A DNA stretch of 64,000 nucleotides from Pseudomonas putida (GCF_028682175.1 NZ_JANHKS010000015.1:56091-120090), one strand, 5' to 3'. Counted from the stretch's first letter, positions 49,419 through 64,000 are shown. The notes: generated by a model not told the origin, from the letters alone. Translations and numbers: made by a program.

Positions 49419-50627
49419 ATGCAGCGGCTGTATCGCAAACGAATCGTTCTTGGCGTCGGCGGTGGCATCGCGGCTTATAAAAGTGCAGAGCTGGTGCGTC
49501 GATTGCGCGACCACGGCGCCGAAGTACGCGTGGTCATGACCCGTGGCGGCGCCGAGTTCATCACCCCGCTGACCATGCAGGCGCTGTCCGGCCACCCGGT
49601 TCACCTCGATCTGCTGGACCCGGCGGCAGAAGCCGCGATGGGCCACATCGAACTGGCCAAGTGGGCTGACATCGTGCTTATCGCACCGGGCACTGCCGAC
49701 CTGATGGCGCGCCTGGCCCAGGGCATCGCCAACGACCTGCTGACCACCGTGGTGTTGGCCACCGACGCTATCGTTGCAGTCGCTCCGGCCATGAACCAGG
49801 CCATGTGGCGCGACCCGTCCGTGCAGGCCAACCTTGCGACCCTGGAATCCCGCAACTTCCGCATCTTCGGCCCTGCCAGTGGCAGCCAGGCCTGTGGCGA
49901 CGTGGGTTACGGCCGCATGCTCGAACCCAACGACCTTGCGCAACTGGCCGCCGATTGCTTCGAGCGCCTGACGCTGACCGGCAAGCACGTGCTGATCACC
50001 GCGGGCCCGACCCAGGAAAACATCGACCCGGTGCGCTACATCACCAACCACAGCTCCGGGAAAATGGGCTTCGCCCTGGCCGAAGCTGCCGTGGAAGCCG
50101 GTGCCCGGGTTACGCTCATCACCGGCCCCGTGAATCTGCAGACCCCGGACCGGGTGACGCGCATCGATGTGGTCAGTGCCCGCGACATGCTCGCCGCCTG
50201 CGAAGCCGCCATGCCCTGCGATCTGTTCATTGCGTCTGCCGCAGTCGCTGACTACCGCCCGGAAGTCGTCGCCCCACAAAAATTGAAGAAAGACCCTACA
50301 AAGGGAGATGGCCTGCTGCTGCAGATGGTCCGCAACCCGGACATTCTGGCGACCATCGCCCAGCGTGAGGACCGCCCCTTCAGTGTCGGTTTCGCCGCCG
50401 AAACCGAGAACCTGCTCGACTACGCCGCGCGCAAGCTCAAGGACAAGAACCTTGATCTGATCATCGCCAATGACGTCGCCAACCCAAGCATTGGCTTCAA
50501 CAGCGAAGAGAACGCCTGCAGCGTGATCGACCGGGCATTGCACGAAACGCTTTTCGCACAGACCAGCAAGGGCAAGATTGCCCGCCAGCTGGTGACTTTT
50601 ATCGCTGACCGTATGAAACAGGTTTAA
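49419..50627 (+). CDS. coaBC: Bifunctional phosphopantothenoylcysteine decarboxylase/synthetase
   Basis: CoA synthesis. It has 402 residues. CoaC half: flavoprotein start [28 protein letters not shown] motif and catalytic Cys about 158 in [13 protein letters not shown]. CoaB half: [20 protein letters not shown] and the Lys-rich [13 protein letters not shown]. The ATG at 49419 is used. dut begins 6 bp after its stop, the classic dfp-dut pair. Confidence 0.97.
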   Translation: MQRLYRKRIVLGVGGGIAAYKSAELVRRLRDHGAEVRVVMTRGGAEFITPLTMQALSGHPVHLDLLDPAAEAAMGHIELAKWADIVLIAPGTADLMARLAQGIANDLLTTVVLATDAIVAVAPAMNQAMWRDPSVQANLATLESRNFRIFGPASGSQACGDVGYGRMLEPNDLAQLAADCFERLTLTGKHVLITAGPTQENIDPVRYITNHSSGKMGFALAEAAVEAGARVTLITGPVNLQTPDRVTRIDVVSARDMLAACEAAMPCDLFIASAAVADYRPEVVAPQKLKKDPTKGDGLLLQMVRNPDILATIAQREDRPFSVGFAAETENLLDYAARKLKDKNLDLIIANDVANPSIGFNSEENACSVIDRALHETLFAQTSKGKIARQLVTFIADRMKQV

Positions 50628-50633
50628 TCACGT

Positions 50634-51089
50634 ATGCACGCTCTACAAGCCAAGATCCTCGACCCACGCATTGGCGGCGAATTCCCGCTTCCGGCCTACG
50701 CCACCACAGGCTCGGCCGGCCTGGACCTGCGCGCCATGCTCAAAGAGGACACGGTGCTTGAGCCCGGCCAGACCCTGCTGATCCCGACCGGCCTGTCAAT
50801 CTACATCGCAGACCCGAGCCTGGCCGCGCTGATCCTGCCGCGTTCGGGCCTGGGCCATAAGCACGGCATCGTGCTGGGCAACCTCGTCGGCCTGATCGAC
50901 TCCGATTACCAGGGCGAGTTGATGGTCTCCTGCTGGAACCGTGGCCAGACCGCGTTCAAGATCTCCATCGGCGAGCGCATCGCACAGCTGGTACTGGTGC
51001 CCGTGGTTCAGGCGCACTTCGAAGTGGTTCAGGAATTCGACGAAAGCCAGCGTGGCGCAGGCGGTTTCGGACATTCCGGCAGCCATTGA
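50634..51089 (+). CDS. dut: Deoxyuridine triphosphatase (dUTPase)
   Basis: Hydrolyses dUTP to dUMP. It has 151 residues. All five motifs are present: [43 protein letters not shown] and [10 protein letters not shown]. The ATG at 50634 follows coaBC by 6 bp. algC is next, with 108 bp between. Confidence 0.98.
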   Translation: MHALQAKILDPRIGGEFPLPAYATTGSAGLDLRAMLKEDTVLEPGQTLLIPTGLSIYIADPSLAALILPRSGLGHKHGIVLGNLVGLIDSDYQGELMVSCWNRGQTAFKISIGERIAQLVLVPVVQAHFEVVQEFDESQRGAGGFGHSGSH

Positions 51090-51197
51090 TCGTGCGGCAC
51101 AATTCACTGGCAGGCCTGCCGATGAAGCCCTGAGCGGGCCTGGCAGGATGCAGAACACCTCATCCGCACCCGTAAGACCGAGCAGGGAGAGTCGAGT

Positions 51198-54720
<3,523 letters not shown>

Positions 54721-54745
54721 TCGATCTCTAGACGGGTGAATCACT

Positions 54746-54813
54746 CGTAGCAGCACGGCTTGCCGGCGGGGGCGTCCTTGAGATCGACCCCGCCGGCAAG
54801 CCGTGCTGCTACG
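54746..54813. repeat. Short REP pair, family C (copy 17)
   Basis: Arms CGTAGCAGCACGGCTTGCCG and complement around only GTCCTTGAGATC, without the GTGTGTCAG inner motif. It has the same kind of compact centre as the hybrid at 22201. In the convergent gap of argB and the DUF4124 gene. Confidence 0.93.
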
Positions 54814-54836
54814 GGAGATGTTTGCAGCAGAAAAAC

Positions 54837-55448
54837 CTACTGCGTCAGCAACTGCTGCAATCGCGCGCGGTCCTGCGCGAAATCGGCATCCGCCTGCTTG
54901 CGCGTGGTCTGGTACCGCAGGATGTCGACTTTGAGATTCTGCTGCTGGTCGCGCACATCGCTCATCTGATCGATCAGGCTTTGCGGAACCTGACGCCCCG
55001 CTCGCTCCTGATCGGCCGCCTGCCCCTGCAACACCCCTTGCTGGGTCGCCAGGTTCTGGATATTGCCCTGGGCCACGGAAATCAGCGTATCGAGCTCCGC
55101 CAGCTTGCGCGTGCGGGCACGGTCGACGTCCGCCACGCTGCTGTACAAGTGCAGCAACTGCGCATCGGCATCGGCCTGGACCTTGGCCGCCTGCGCAGCC
55201 GCCTGGGCCTCGCGCATTTCATCGGCGGTCGGCGCAGGGGGCACCACCTGGATGACCCGCCCGCGCTGGTTGAGCACCTCATAGCCCTTGCCGGAATACT
55301 CCGCCGGCACCTGACGGTCCATGACGGTCACGCCACGGCTGTCGATGTACCGGTAGAACATGATGCCCGGGCTGTCATCGGCTTGAACGCCTGCGATGCA
55401 ACCGACACTCAGCAACAACGAAAGACCTACTGCGCCCGGCTTGAGCAT
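54837..55448 (-). CDS. DUF4124 exported protein
   Basis: It has 203 residues. Signal peptide MLKPGAVGLSLLLSVGCIAG; a DUF4124 N-terminal domain (YRYIDSRGVTVMDRQVPAEY), then a long Ala/Gln-rich coiled coil (about 95-203). Probably periplasmic; function unknown. The ATG at 55448 lies 24 bp downstream of pyrE on the same strand. Confidence 0.88.
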   Translation of the reverse strand: MLKPGAVGLSLLLSVGCIAGVQADDSPGIMFYRYIDSRGVTVMDRQVPAEYSGKGYEVLNQRGRVIQVVPPAPTADEMREAQAAAQAAKVQADADAQLLHLYSSVADVDRARTRKLAELDTLISVAQGNIQNLATQQGVLQGQAADQERAGRQVPQSLIDQMSDVRDQQQNLKVDILRYQTTRKQADADFAQDRARLQQLLTQ

Positions 55449-55471
55449 AAAAATCCCGATCCTCTGACGAC

Positions 55472-56113
55472 TCAGATTCCGTACTGAGCCCGGTACGCCT
55501 CAACGGCTGGCAGATGCTGCTTGAGCTGCGGATCGTCTGCCAGGAATTCCAGCACCTGATTCAACGACACGATGCTCACCACCGGAATACCGAAGTCACG
55601 CTCGACTTCCTGGATCGCCGACAGCTCGCCGTTGCCACGCTCCTGACGGTTCAGCGCGATCAGCACGCCAGCGGCATTGGCGCCCTGGGCCTTGATGATC
55701 TGCATGACTTCGCGAATCGCGGTGCCTGCGGTGATCACATCGTCGATGATGAGCACGTTGCCCGCCAGCGCAGCGCCTACCAGGCTGCCGCCTTCGCCGT
55801 GGTCCTTGGCTTCCTTGCGGTTGAAGCACCAGGGCGTGTCGATGTCATGCCGGTCGGCCAAAGCCACGGCTGTCGTGGCCGCCAGGGGGATACCCTTGTA
55901 GGCCGGGCCGAACAGGACATCAAAGGAAATACCGCTTTCAACCACGGCAGCCGCATAGAACTTGCCCAGTTGGGCAAGTGCCGAACCGCTGTTGAAGAGA
56001 CCGGCATTGAAGAAGTAAGGACTGGTCCGTCCGGACTTCAGAGTGAACTCACCGAAGCGCAAAACCCCACGATCGATGGCAAAACGAATGAAATCGCGCT
56101 GATACGCATGCAT
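55472..56113 (-). CDS. pyrE: Orotate phosphoribosyltransferase
   Basis: Pyrimidine synthesis: orotate plus PRPP to OMP. It has 213 residues. The PRPP motif [17 protein letters not shown] and the orotate loop [15 protein letters not shown] are intact. The start is ATG 56113 ([20 protein letters not shown]). Divergent from crc with an 82-bp gap in which GTATCATAC gives back-to-back -10-like hexamers (TATCAT plus strand, TATGAT minus strand at 56163-56169). Confidence 0.97.
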   Translation of the reverse strand: MHAYQRDFIRFAIDRGVLRFGEFTLKSGRTSPYFFNAGLFNSGSALAQLGKFYAAAVVESGISFDVLFGPAYKGIPLAATTAVALADRHDIDTPWCFNRKEAKDHGEGGSLVGAALAGNVLIIDDVITAGTAIREVMQIIKAQGANAAGVLIALNRQERGNGELSAIQEVERDFGIPVVSIVSLNQVLEFLADDPQLKQHLPAVEAYRAQYGI

Positions 56114-56195
56114 GAAAAAAGCCCCGAATACCACGGATTTAGCTAATTAGGTAGAGCTCGGGTATCATACACGCACGTGATTTTTGGGGCCATTT

Positions 56196-56975
56196 ATGCG
56201 GATCATCAGTGTGAACGTTAATGGTATTCAGGCTGCAGTCGAGCGTGGTTTGCTCAGTTGGCTGCAAGCCCAGAATGCCGACGTCATCTGCCTTCAGGAT
56301 ACCCGCGCCTCCGCCTTCGAACTGGATGACCCGGCCTACCAACTGGACGGTTACTTCCTTTATGCCTGCGATGCCGAAGTCCCCACTCAGGGTGGCGTGG
56401 CACTTTATTCGCGGTTGCAGCCGAAAGCGGTCATCAACGGTCTGGGCTTTGAAACAGCCGACCGTTACGGGCGTTACCTGCAGGCCGATTTCGACAAAGT
56501 CAGTATTGCAACTTTGCTGCTTCCTTCCGGGATGAACGGCGATGAAGACTTGAACCAGAAGTTCAAGCTCATGGACGACTTCGGCAAGTACCTGGACAAG
56601 CAGCGGCGCAAACGTCGCGAGTACATCTATTGTGGCTCGCTGTATGTGGCGCAGCAGAAGCTGGACATCAAGAACTGGCGCGACAGCCAGCAATCCCCGG
56701 GCTTCCTGGCGCCAGAGCGTGCCTGGATGGACGAGATTGTCGGCAACATGGGTTATGTCGATGCCCTGCGCGAAGTCAGCCGCGAAGGCGACCAGTACAG
56801 CTGGTGGCCGGATAACGAACAGGCCGAGATGCTCAACCTGGGCTGGCGCTTCGATTATCAGCTGCTGACCCCGGGCCTGCGCCGTTTCGTACGCAGCGCA
56901 CGCCTGCCACGCCAGCCGCGCTTCTCGCAACACGCGCCGCTGATCGTGGACTACGACTGGACGTTGACCATCTGA
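56196..56975 (+). CDS. crc: Catabolite repression control protein Crc
   Basis: It has 259 residues with an exonuclease III/endonuclease-phosphatase fold (MRIISVNVNGIQAAVERGLL; the NADVICLQDTRASAFELDD segment). Crc has no nuclease activity; with Hfq it blocks translation of A-rich catabolic mRNAs. The start is ATG 56196. Divergent from pyrE; ends in a strong terminator. Confidence 0.97.
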   Translation: MRIISVNVNGIQAAVERGLLSWLQAQNADVICLQDTRASAFELDDPAYQLDGYFLYACDAEVPTQGGVALYSRLQPKAVINGLGFETADRYGRYLQADFDKVSIATLLLPSGMNGDEDLNQKFKLMDDFGKYLDKQRRKRREYIYCGSLYVAQQKLDIKNWRDSQQSPGFLAPERAWMDEIVGNMGYVDALREVSREGDQYSWWPDNEQAEMLNLGWRFDYQLLTPGLRRFVRSARLPRQPRFSQHAPLIVDYDWTLTI

Positions 56976-56993
56976 CGTTCAGTTGACCAAAAG

Positions 56994-57018
56994 AAAAGCC
57001 GACGTGAAGTCGGCTTTT
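56994..57018 (+). terminator. Intrinsic terminator of crc
   Basis: AAAAGCCGAC, loop GTGAA, GTCGGCTTTT, 19 bp past the crc stop. Confidence 0.9.
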
Positions 57019-57047
57019 GCTTGTCTGCACCCCGAGAACACCTCAAC

Positions 57048-57142
57048 CCCGTAGCAGCACGGCTTGCCGGCGGGGGCGGCGTGTCAGGCGATGCATCTTT
57101 TGCTGATACACCGCTCCCGCCGGCAAGCCGTGCTGCTACGGG
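57048..57142. repeat. REP pair, family C (copy 18)
   Basis: Arms CCCGTAGCAGCACGGCTTGC and complement; inner GGCGGCGTGTCAG / CTGATACACCGCTC. Between the crc terminator and the DUF4870 stop. Confidence 0.95.
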
Positions 57143-57157
57143 TGGGTGGGCAGCGGG

Positions 57158-57526
57158 TTACTTGATCAGCCGCCAGGTGAACGGGTAGCGATAGGCAACG
57201 CCGTCATTGGCCTTGATCCCGGCGATGATCGTCAGCACCAGTGCGCCGACGCCCACCAGCATCAGCAGCGGGAAGCCGATGACGATCACCATCAGCAGAA
57301 AGCAGATCATCGCTGCGATCGCCACGGTGATCTGGAAGTTGAGGGCTTCCTTGCCCTGGGCGTCGATGAAAGGGTCAGCCTCTTTCTTCAACTGCCAGAC
57401 AATCAACGGCCCCAGCAGGTTGCCGAACGGAAAGATCAGGCCGAAGAACGCCGCAAAGTGGCACAACATGGCCCACTGGCGCACTTCCTTGCTCGGCACT
57501 GGCAACGGCGGTTGACTGTCGATCAT
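57158..57526 (-). CDS. DUF4870 membrane protein
   Basis: It has 122 residues with three to four membrane segments (about 18-45, 66-86, 88-108). QWAMLCHFAAFFGLIFPFGN and DPFIDAQGKEALNFQITV are the DUF4870 (Tic20-like) signature. Function unknown. The ATG at 57526 follows GGGAATG. The gene lies 36 bp downstream of rph on the same strand and may be cotranscribed. Confidence 0.9.
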   Translation of the reverse strand: MIDSQPPLPVPSKEVRQWAMLCHFAAFFGLIFPFGNLLGPLIVWQLKKEADPFIDAQGKEALNFQITVAIAAMICFLLMVIVIGFPLLMLVGVGALVLTIIAGIKANDGVAYRYPFTWRLIK

Positions 57527-57562
57527 CGAACATTCCCTTTTCAGATGGTGGTGAAACCCGAA

Positions 57563-58285
57563 TCAGTCAGCCAGGGCGGCTTTCTGCAATTCGAAGATTT
57601 CGTTCATGCCTTTCTGGGCCAGCGCCAGCATCGCATTGAGATCCTGCGGCTGGAACGGCGCGCCTTCGGCGGTGCCCTGCACCTCGATGAAACCGCCGGT
57701 GCTGGTCATCACCACGTTCAGGTCGGTCTCGGCAGCGGAGTCTTCCAGGTAATCCAGGTCCAGCACCGGCTCGCCCTGATACATGCCCACCGAAACGGCG
57801 GCGATCATCTGCTTGAGCGGGTCGCCGGCTTTCAGGCCACCGCGCTTCTTGATGGTCTTGAGGGCATCGATCAGCGCCACCATGGAACCGGTGATCGAAG
57901 CGGTGCGAGTACCGCCGTCGGCCTGGATCACATCGCAATCAACGTACAGCGTGATGTCGCCCAGCTTGGACATGTCCAGGGCTGCGCGCAGCGAACGGCC
58001 GATCAGGCGCTGGATTTCCAGGGTCCGGCCGCCCTGCTTGCCCTTGCTCGCTTCACGCTGGTTACGCTCGCCCGTTGCGCGGGGCAGCATGCCGTATTCG
58101 GCAGTCAACCAGCCCTGGCCCTGCCCCTTGAGAAAACGCGGCACGCCGTTTTCGACGCTGACGGTGCAGATCACCTTGGTGTCACCGAACTCGACCAGCA
58201 CAGACCCCTCGGCGTGTTTGGTGTAGTTGCGGGTGATGCGGATCGAGCGGAGCTGATCGGCAGCGCGACCACTTGGACGTTTCAT
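57563..58285 (-). CDS. rph: Ribonuclease PH
   Basis: Phosphate-dependent 3' exonuclease that trims tRNA. It has 240 residues. [20 protein letters not shown], the [20 protein letters not shown] loop and [18 protein letters not shown] (with the catalytic/phosphate site) are family marks. The start is ATG 58285; an extended frame upstream is not conserved. Divergent from yicC. Confidence 0.97.
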   Translation of the reverse strand: MKRPSGRAADQLRSIRITRNYTKHAEGSVLVEFGDTKVICTVSVENGVPRFLKGQGQGWLTAEYGMLPRATGERNQREASKGKQGGRTLEIQRLIGRSLRAALDMSKLGDITLYVDCDVIQADGGTRTASITGSMVALIDALKTIKKRGGLKAGDPLKQMIAAVSVGMYQGEPVLDLDYLEDSAAETDLNVVMTSTGGFIEVQGTAEGAPFQPQDLNAMLALAQKGMNEIFELQKAALAD

Positions 58286-58455
58286 CTGGGATACCTGTAC
58301 TGAGACGGAAAACTTGGGTGCATTATAGAGGCGCAAGCTCACGCTGGGGCATCTAATGAGCCGTCGATGACCGCTGGCACGCTCGCGAAACGACAAAACC
58401 GAACGCCTCACACACCCGATGGCCAATTCCCACGGCAGTTGCGGCATTTGGACAT

Positions 58456-58485
58456 TTGGGCGCGCGACCTGCTCTGCGCTACAAT
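58456..58485 (+). promoter_or_regulatory. Candidate promoter of yicC
   Basis: TTGGGC (58456), 18-bp spacer, TACAAT (58480-58485). Leader of about 95 nt before the ATG. The 302-bp rph/yicC gap holds this and presumably the rph promoter; nothing else was seen. Confidence 0.5.
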
Positions 58486-58587
58486 CTTGCGCCTTTATAG
58501 CCTGTCGTTTTCGCACGACATTCATTCGGGCAGATCACCGCCCCGAACAGGCTACCGCCAACGCCTGACTTTATAGAGGTACTTGCC

Positions 58588-60085
<1,498 letters not shown>

Positions 60086-60117
60086 ACACGCTACTGCCGT
60101 TCTGCTTACACCACGAA

Positions 60118-60208
60118 CCTGTAGGAGCGCGCTTGCCCGCGATGGCGGTGTGTCAGGCAATGATTGTGTTGGATTGATTGACGCCATCGCGGGCAAGCGC
60201 GCTCCTAC
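60118..60208. repeat. REP pair, family B (copy 19)
   Basis: Arms CCTGTAGGAGCGCGCTTGCC and complement; left inner GCGGTGTGTCAG, right worn (TTGACGCC). Between gmk and rpoZ. Confidence 0.95.
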
Positions 60209-60263
60209 GGGGCCGGGCAAAGCATTGAAAACGTGTCAAAACCGACCGCTCGTGGCTTGCCGC

Positions 60264-60293
60264 TTGAAGCTTTTGCCTGTCCACTTGTAAACT
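60264..60293 (+). promoter_or_regulatory. Candidate promoter of rpoZ-spoT
   Basis: TTGAAG (60264-60269), 18-bp spacer, TAAACT (60288-60293), 60 bp before rpoZ. Confidence 0.55.
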
Positions 60294-60352
60294 ACCGAGT
60301 CCGCTCGCCCATCCGGGCACCGCGCATACCGCATTTGCTACGAGGAATACCC

Positions 60353-60616
60353 ATGGCCCGCGTGACCGTTGAAGACTGCCTGGAACATGTAGATAACCGC
60401 TTTGAGCTGGTCATGCTCGCCACCAAGCGTTCGCGTCAACTGGCTACCGGCGGTAAAGAGCCTAAAGTAGCCTGGGAAAACGACAAGCCTACCGTTGTTG
60501 CCCTGCGTGAAATCGCAGAAGGCCTGATGGACTACGCAGTCATTGCAGAAGCCGAAATCGTTGAAGATGAACCACTGTTCGCAGCGTTCGAGGACGAGTC
60601 CAACGAGGCCGTCTAA
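60353..60616 (+). CDS. rpoZ: RNA polymerase omega subunit
   Basis: It has 87 residues. [20 protein letters not shown] and [13 protein letters not shown] are the omega signature. Helps polymerase assembly and ppGpp binding at site 1. ATG 60353 with CGAGGAA upstream. Cotranscribed with spoT, 60 bp downstream. Confidence 0.98.
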   Translation: MARVTVEDCLEHVDNRFELVMLATKRSRQLATGGKEPKVAWENDKPTVVALREIAEGLMDYAVIAEAEIVEDEPLFAAFEDESNEAV

Positions 60617-60676
60617 GCCTATGCCCGGTCGACGTAGCAAGGCGCAGGGTCACAGCCCTCGGCAAGGAGTCCTATC

Positions 60677-62785
60677 TTGCCGAGCATAGACGCCCTCGCC
60701 GATCGCCTCTCGACCTACCTCGGCACTGACCAGGTCAACCTGGTTCGCCGAGCGTACTTTTACGCCGAACAAGCCCACGACGGCCAACGCCGTCGCAGCG
60801 GTGAAGCCTACGTCACGCATCCGCTGGCGGTGGCCAATATCCTTGCCGACATGCACATGGACCATCAGAGCCTGATGGCCGCGATGCTGCATGACGTGAT
60901 CGAAGACACCGGCATCGCCAAGGAAGCGCTGTGTGCGCAGTTCGGCGAAACCGTGGCCGAACTGGTCGATGGGGTCAGCAAACTGACCCAGATGAACTTC
61001 GAGACCAAGGCCGAGGCGCAGGCCGAGAACTTCCAGAAGATGGCCATGGCCATGGCGCGCGACATCCGCGTGATCCTGGTCAAGCTGGCCGACCGCCTGC
61101 ACAACATGCGCACCCTGGAAGTGCTGTCGGGCGAGAAACGCCGCCGCATTGCCAAGGAAACCCTCGAAATCTACGCGCCCATCGCCAACCGCCTGGGCAT
61201 GCACAGCGTGCGTATCGAATTCGAAGACCTGGGTTTCAAGGCCATGTACCCGATGCGCTCCACGCGCATTGGCCAGGCCGTCAAGCGCGCCCGCGGCAAC
61301 CGCAAGGAACTGGTCAACAAGATCGAAGAGTCGCTGAGCCACTGCCTGGCGGTCGATGGCATCGAGGGCGAAGTCAGCGGCCGGCAGAAACACCTCTACG
61401 GCATCTACAAGAAGATGCGCGGCAAGCGTCGGGCCTTCAACGAGATCATGGACGTCTATGCGTTCCGGATCATCGTCGACAAGGTCGACACCTGCTATCG
61501 CGTGCTCGGCGCTGTACATAATTTGTACAAACCCCTGCCCGGCCGCTTCAAGGATTACATCGCGATCCCCAAGGCCAACGGCTACCAGTCGTTGCACACC
61601 ACACTGTTCGGCATGCACGGCGTGCCCATCGAAATCCAGATCCGCACCCGGGAAATGGAAGAGATGGCCAACAACGGGATTGCCGCGCACTGGCTGTACA
61701 AGTCCTCTGGCGACGAGCAGCCCAAGGGCACTCACGCTCGCGCCCGCCAGTGGGTCAAGGGCGTGCTGGAAATGCAGCAACGCGCCGGGAACTCGCTGGA
61801 ATTCATCGAGAGCGTGAAGATCGACCTGTTCCCGGACGAGGTCTACGTGTTCACGCCCAAGGGCCGGATCATGGAGCTGCCCAAGGGCTCCACAGCGGTG
61901 GACTTCGCCTATGCGGTGCACACCGACGTCGGCAACAGCTGCATCGCCTGCCGGATCAACCGCCGCCTGGCGCCGCTGTCCGAACCGCTGCAAAGCGGCT
62001 CGACGGTTGAGATCGTCAGCGCGCCGGGCGCACGACCCAACCCTGCCTGGCTCAATTTCGTGGTCACCGGCAAGGCGCGTACCCATATTCGTCACGCCCT
62101 CAAGCTGCAGCGCCGCTCCGAGTCCATCAGCCTGGGCGAACGCCTGCTGAACAAGGTGCTCAACGGCTTCGAAAGCAGCCTGGACAAGATCCCGCGCGAA
62201 CGCCTGCAAGCGATCCTGGCCGAGTACCGGGTCGAGGTCATCGAAGACCTCCTCGAAGACGTCGGCCTGGGCAACCGCATGGCCTACGTCGTGGCGCGCC
62301 GCCTGCTGGCCAGCGAAGGCGAGGAGCTGCCAAGCGCCGAAGGGCCGCTGGCGATTCGCGGCACCGAGGGCCTGGTGCTCAGCTACGCCAAGTGCTGCAC
62401 ACCGATTCCGGGGGACCCGATCGTCGGCCATCTCTCGGCGGGCAAAGGCATGGTCGTGCACCTGGACAACTGCCGCAACATCAGTGAAATCCGCCACAAC
62501 CCGGAAAAATGCATCCAGCTTTCCTGGGCCAAGGACGTCACCGGCGAATTCAACGTCGAGCTGCGCGTCGAGCTGGAACACCAGCGCGGGCTCATTGCCC
62601 TGCTGGCCAGCAGCGTCAACGCAGCGGATGGCAACATCGAAAAAATCAGCATGGACGAGCGCGATGGCCGCATCAGCGTGGTTCAACTGGTGGTCAGCGT
62701 GCACGACCGTGTGCATCTGGCCCGCGTGATCAAGAAACTGCGCGCCCTGACCGGCGTGATACGCATCACCCGCATGCGCGCGTAG
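60677..62785 (+). CDS. spoT: Bifunctional (p)ppGpp synthetase/hydrolase SpoT
   Basis: It has 702 residues. HD hydrolase domain (GQRRRSGEAYVTHPLAVANI, HDVIEDTGI), synthetase domain (GRFKDYIAIPKANGYQSLHT), TGS (DLFPDEVYVFTPKGRIMELP), a helical/zinc-finger-like region (CCTPIPGDPIVG) and ACT (LRVELEHQRGLIALLASSVN). Start TTG 60677 has AAGGAG 7 bases upstream and yields the family N-terminus MPSIDALADRL. Operon with rpoZ. Confidence 0.97.
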   Translation: MPSIDALADRLSTYLGTDQVNLVRRAYFYAEQAHDGQRRRSGEAYVTHPLAVANILADMHMDHQSLMAAMLHDVIEDTGIAKEALCAQFGETVAELVDGVSKLTQMNFETKAEAQAENFQKMAMAMARDIRVILVKLADRLHNMRTLEVLSGEKRRRIAKETLEIYAPIANRLGMHSVRIEFEDLGFKAMYPMRSTRIGQAVKRARGNRKELVNKIEESLSHCLAVDGIEGEVSGRQKHLYGIYKKMRGKRRAFNEIMDVYAFRIIVDKVDTCYRVLGAVHNLYKPLPGRFKDYIAIPKANGYQSLHTTLFGMHGVPIEIQIRTREMEEMANNGIAAHWLYKSSGDEQPKGTHARARQWVKGVLEMQQRAGNSLEFIESVKIDLFPDEVYVFTPKGRIMELPKGSTAVDFAYAVHTDVGNSCIACRINRRLAPLSEPLQSGSTVEIVSAPGARPNPAWLNFVVTGKARTHIRHALKLQRRSESISLGERLLNKVLNGFESSLDKIPRERLQAILAEYRVEVIEDLLEDVGLGNRMAYVVARRLLASEGEELPSAEGPLAIRGTEGLVLSYAKCCTPIPGDPIVGHLSAGKGMVVHLDNCRNISEIRHNPEKCIQLSWAKDVTGEFNVELRVELEHQRGLIALLASSVNAADGNIEKISMDERDGRISVVQLVVSVHDRVHLARVIKKLRALTGVIRITRMRA

Positions 62786-62809
62786 CCAAACCGCCAACAG
62801 GAGTTTTTC

Positions 62810-63190
62810 ATGAGCAAGACCGTCATCTCCAGCGACAAAGCCCCGGCCGCAATCGGCACTTACTCGCAGGCGATCAAGGCAGGCAACACTGTCTACATGT
62901 CCGGCCAGATTCCTCTGGACCCCAAGACCATGGAACTGGTCGAAGGCTTCGAAGCCCAGACCGTCCAGGTGTTCGAGAACCTGAAAGCCGTGGCTGAAGC
63001 GGCTGGCGGTTCGTTCAAGGACATCGTCAAGCTGAACATCTTCCTGACCGACCTGAGCCACTTCGCCAAGGTCAACGAAATCATGGGTAAATACTTCGAA
63101 CAGCCTTACCCGGCACGCGCTGCAATCGGCGTCGCTGCCCTGCCACGTGGCGCCCAGGTTGAAATGGACGCCGTGCTGGTCCTCGAGTAA
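62810..63190 (+). CDS. ridA: RidA-family reactive intermediate deaminase
   Basis: It has 126 residues. [35 protein letters not shown] and [20 protein letters not shown] with the key Arg. Canonical RidA by sequence; removes 2-aminoacrylate and other imines. ATG 62810 with CAGGAG 7 bases upstream, 24 bp after spoT, the usual Pseudomonas position. Clearly different from the dad-operon paralogue at 36146. Confidence 0.96.
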   Translation: MSKTVISSDKAPAAIGTYSQAIKAGNTVYMSGQIPLDPKTMELVEGFEAQTVQVFENLKAVAEAAGGSFKDIVKLNIFLTDLSHFAKVNEIMGKYFEQPYPARAAIGVAALPRGAQVEMDAVLVLE

Positions 63191-63249
63191 ATCCCCTCGC
63201 GGAGCGCATCCACGCTCCGCTACCCCCGAGCAAAGAAAGGACTCCGCAT

Positions 63250-63987
63250 ATGCGTATCGCATTTGCCCTCTCGCTGCTGGCCGCGCTGTTGAGCGGTTGC
63301 GCCAGCCATTCCAACAAGACGCCCGACGGCGTCTGGATCAACCAGGCCGCCATCGATGCCGCTGCCGAAGGTGGCAACCTGCGCCAATCGCTGCTGGCGT
63401 ATGGCCCGACGCTGGAATGGAACATCAATACGGCGGCAGGCCAGGCTACGTCCTATAACGGTTTCGAGCTGACCGAAGGCAAGATCGCCAAAGACCCCGA
63501 GGGTCTGTGGAAGGTCAATGTCTATGGCAGCGCCTCTGACGATCTGAAGCTCAAGGGCGATGAACTGGTGCAGAACGCCAGCGACACAGGACCCGAACAG
63601 CATTTCCGCCAACCCAAGGAAGCCGCACAGGCCGGCGCACAGCCGGGTGCAGCCTTCGAACGGGCGCTCTACACCGCCTATCTGGGTGGCAAGTGGAAAA
63701 TCGTCAATGGCGAAGGTGAAGGCAGCATCGTCGAATTCCAGCCGGACGGTACCGTCAGCGGCCTGCCGGGCAATGACCGCTACGCGCTGTGTCTGGCCGG
63801 CGACTGCGCTGCCATGAGCGGCGAATACGACAGCATGTGGCTGGAGAAGAACGAGCGCGGTAATCCGTGGGTGTTCGTGCGCACGGGCAAGCAGCTGGAG
63901 ATTTTCCAGGCGGTGAACAACGCCCAGCCAACCGAAATGCCCGACCTGCGTCCGGGCGAGCGGCATTGGGTGCTGGAGAAAAACTGA
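63250..63987 (+). CDS. Hypothetical lipoprotein
   Basis: It has 245 residues. Signal peptide MRIAFALSLLAALLSGC with lipobox LLSGC (Cys about 17). The body (LEWNINTAAGQATSYNGFEL, VEFQPDGTVSGLPGNDRYAL) has two Cys (LCLAGDC) that could form a disulfide and an edge-strand rich beta pattern. I recognise no function; a similar gene follows ridA in P. aeruginosa as I remember it. ATG 63250 after AAAGGACT. The window ends 13 bp past its stop. Confidence 0.85.
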   Translation: MRIAFALSLLAALLSGCASHSNKTPDGVWINQAAIDAAAEGGNLRQSLLAYGPTLEWNINTAAGQATSYNGFELTEGKIAKDPEGLWKVNVYGSASDDLKLKGDELVQNASDTGPEQHFRQPKEAAQAGAQPGAAFERALYTAYLGGKWKIVNGEGEGSIVEFQPDGTVSGLPGNDRYALCLAGDCAAMSGEYDSMWLEKNERGNPWVFVRTGKQLEIFQAVNNAQPTEMPDLRPGERHWVLEKN

Positions 63988-64000
63988 TTCCCTCAGTCAC

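Noticed and set aside
60650..63262. Very long open frame on the minus strand opposite spoT (870 codons)
   Set aside because: It mirrors spoT codon structure in a high-GC gene, has no recognisable domain and would overlap three well-supported genes.

Overview
The window is a high-GC gammaproteobacterial chromosome segment, almost certainly from a fluorescent or plant-associated Pseudomonas (fluorescens/syringae side of the genus). Pointers are the algZ-algR-hemC cluster, class I adenylate cyclase beside cyaY/lptM/lysA/dapF/xerC, the RNA-polymerase-binding protein SutA, the dadA-ridA-dadX/lrp catabolic locus, long-form algC, crc, and very many Pseudomonas-type REP palindromes. From memory the gene order follows the PA5260-PA5340 region of P. 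aeruginosa with local insertions. It is a chromosomal backbone: no phage, integron, rRNA, tRNA or CRISPR was seen.

Layout. 1-4.8 kb: hemC (cut by the window edge), the algR/algZ two-component pair, and divergent argH with a small acidic protein. 5-13.9 kb: cyaA, then DUF1289/cyaY on the minus strand, then the lptM-lysA-dapF-DUF484-xerC-yigB run. 14-20 kb: sutA, yjbQ, the amtB-glnK ammonium module, ubiK, comM and a RelB/ParE toxin-antitoxin pair. 20-31 kb: a Cache chemoreceptor, a LysR regulator beside a MATE exporter, a GGDEF-EAL protein, rep, xpt, and a persulfide dioxygenase-like hydrolase followed by a TauE/SafE exporter. 31-38.5 kb: an acetyl-CoA hydrolase/transferase, cytochrome c5, the polyamine repressor PauR, dadX-ridA-dadA and divergent lrp/dadR. 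38.5-46 kb is the accessory-like part: YkgJ, DUF1127, a MocR regulator, a ClsC-like phospholipase D, an MFS carrier, kauB and a cupin. 46-64 kb: rpmG-rpmB, an orphan dipeptide-binding protein, radC, coaBC-dut-algC-argB, pyrE, crc, rph, yicC, gmk, rpoZ, spoT, ridA and a lipoprotein.

How it works together. Several genes handle amino-acid and amine nitrogen: D-alanine catabolism (dadX/dadA, lrp, ridA), polyamine/guanidinobutyrate oxidation (pauR, kauB), ammonium uptake (amtB/glnK, with a sigma-54-like promoter match) and arginine synthesis (argH, argB). Global control is concentrated here as well: cAMP (cyaA), ppGpp (spoT, rpoZ), Crc, SutA, AlgZ/AlgR and a c-di-GMP protein. AlgC supplies sugar phosphates for alginate and LPS, the output that AlgR controls.

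The most striking non-coding signal is a set of 19 paired palindromes (REPIN/BIME type) in 64 kb. They belong to at least four stem families, and most share an inner GCGGTGTGTCAG / CTGACACACCGC motif even where the outer stems differ. Three are unusual: a 206-nt symmetric palindrome between yigB and sutA, a copy with 46-bp perfect arms inside the dad operon, and a left/right hybrid of two families. No transposase (RAYT) that could mobilise them is in the window.
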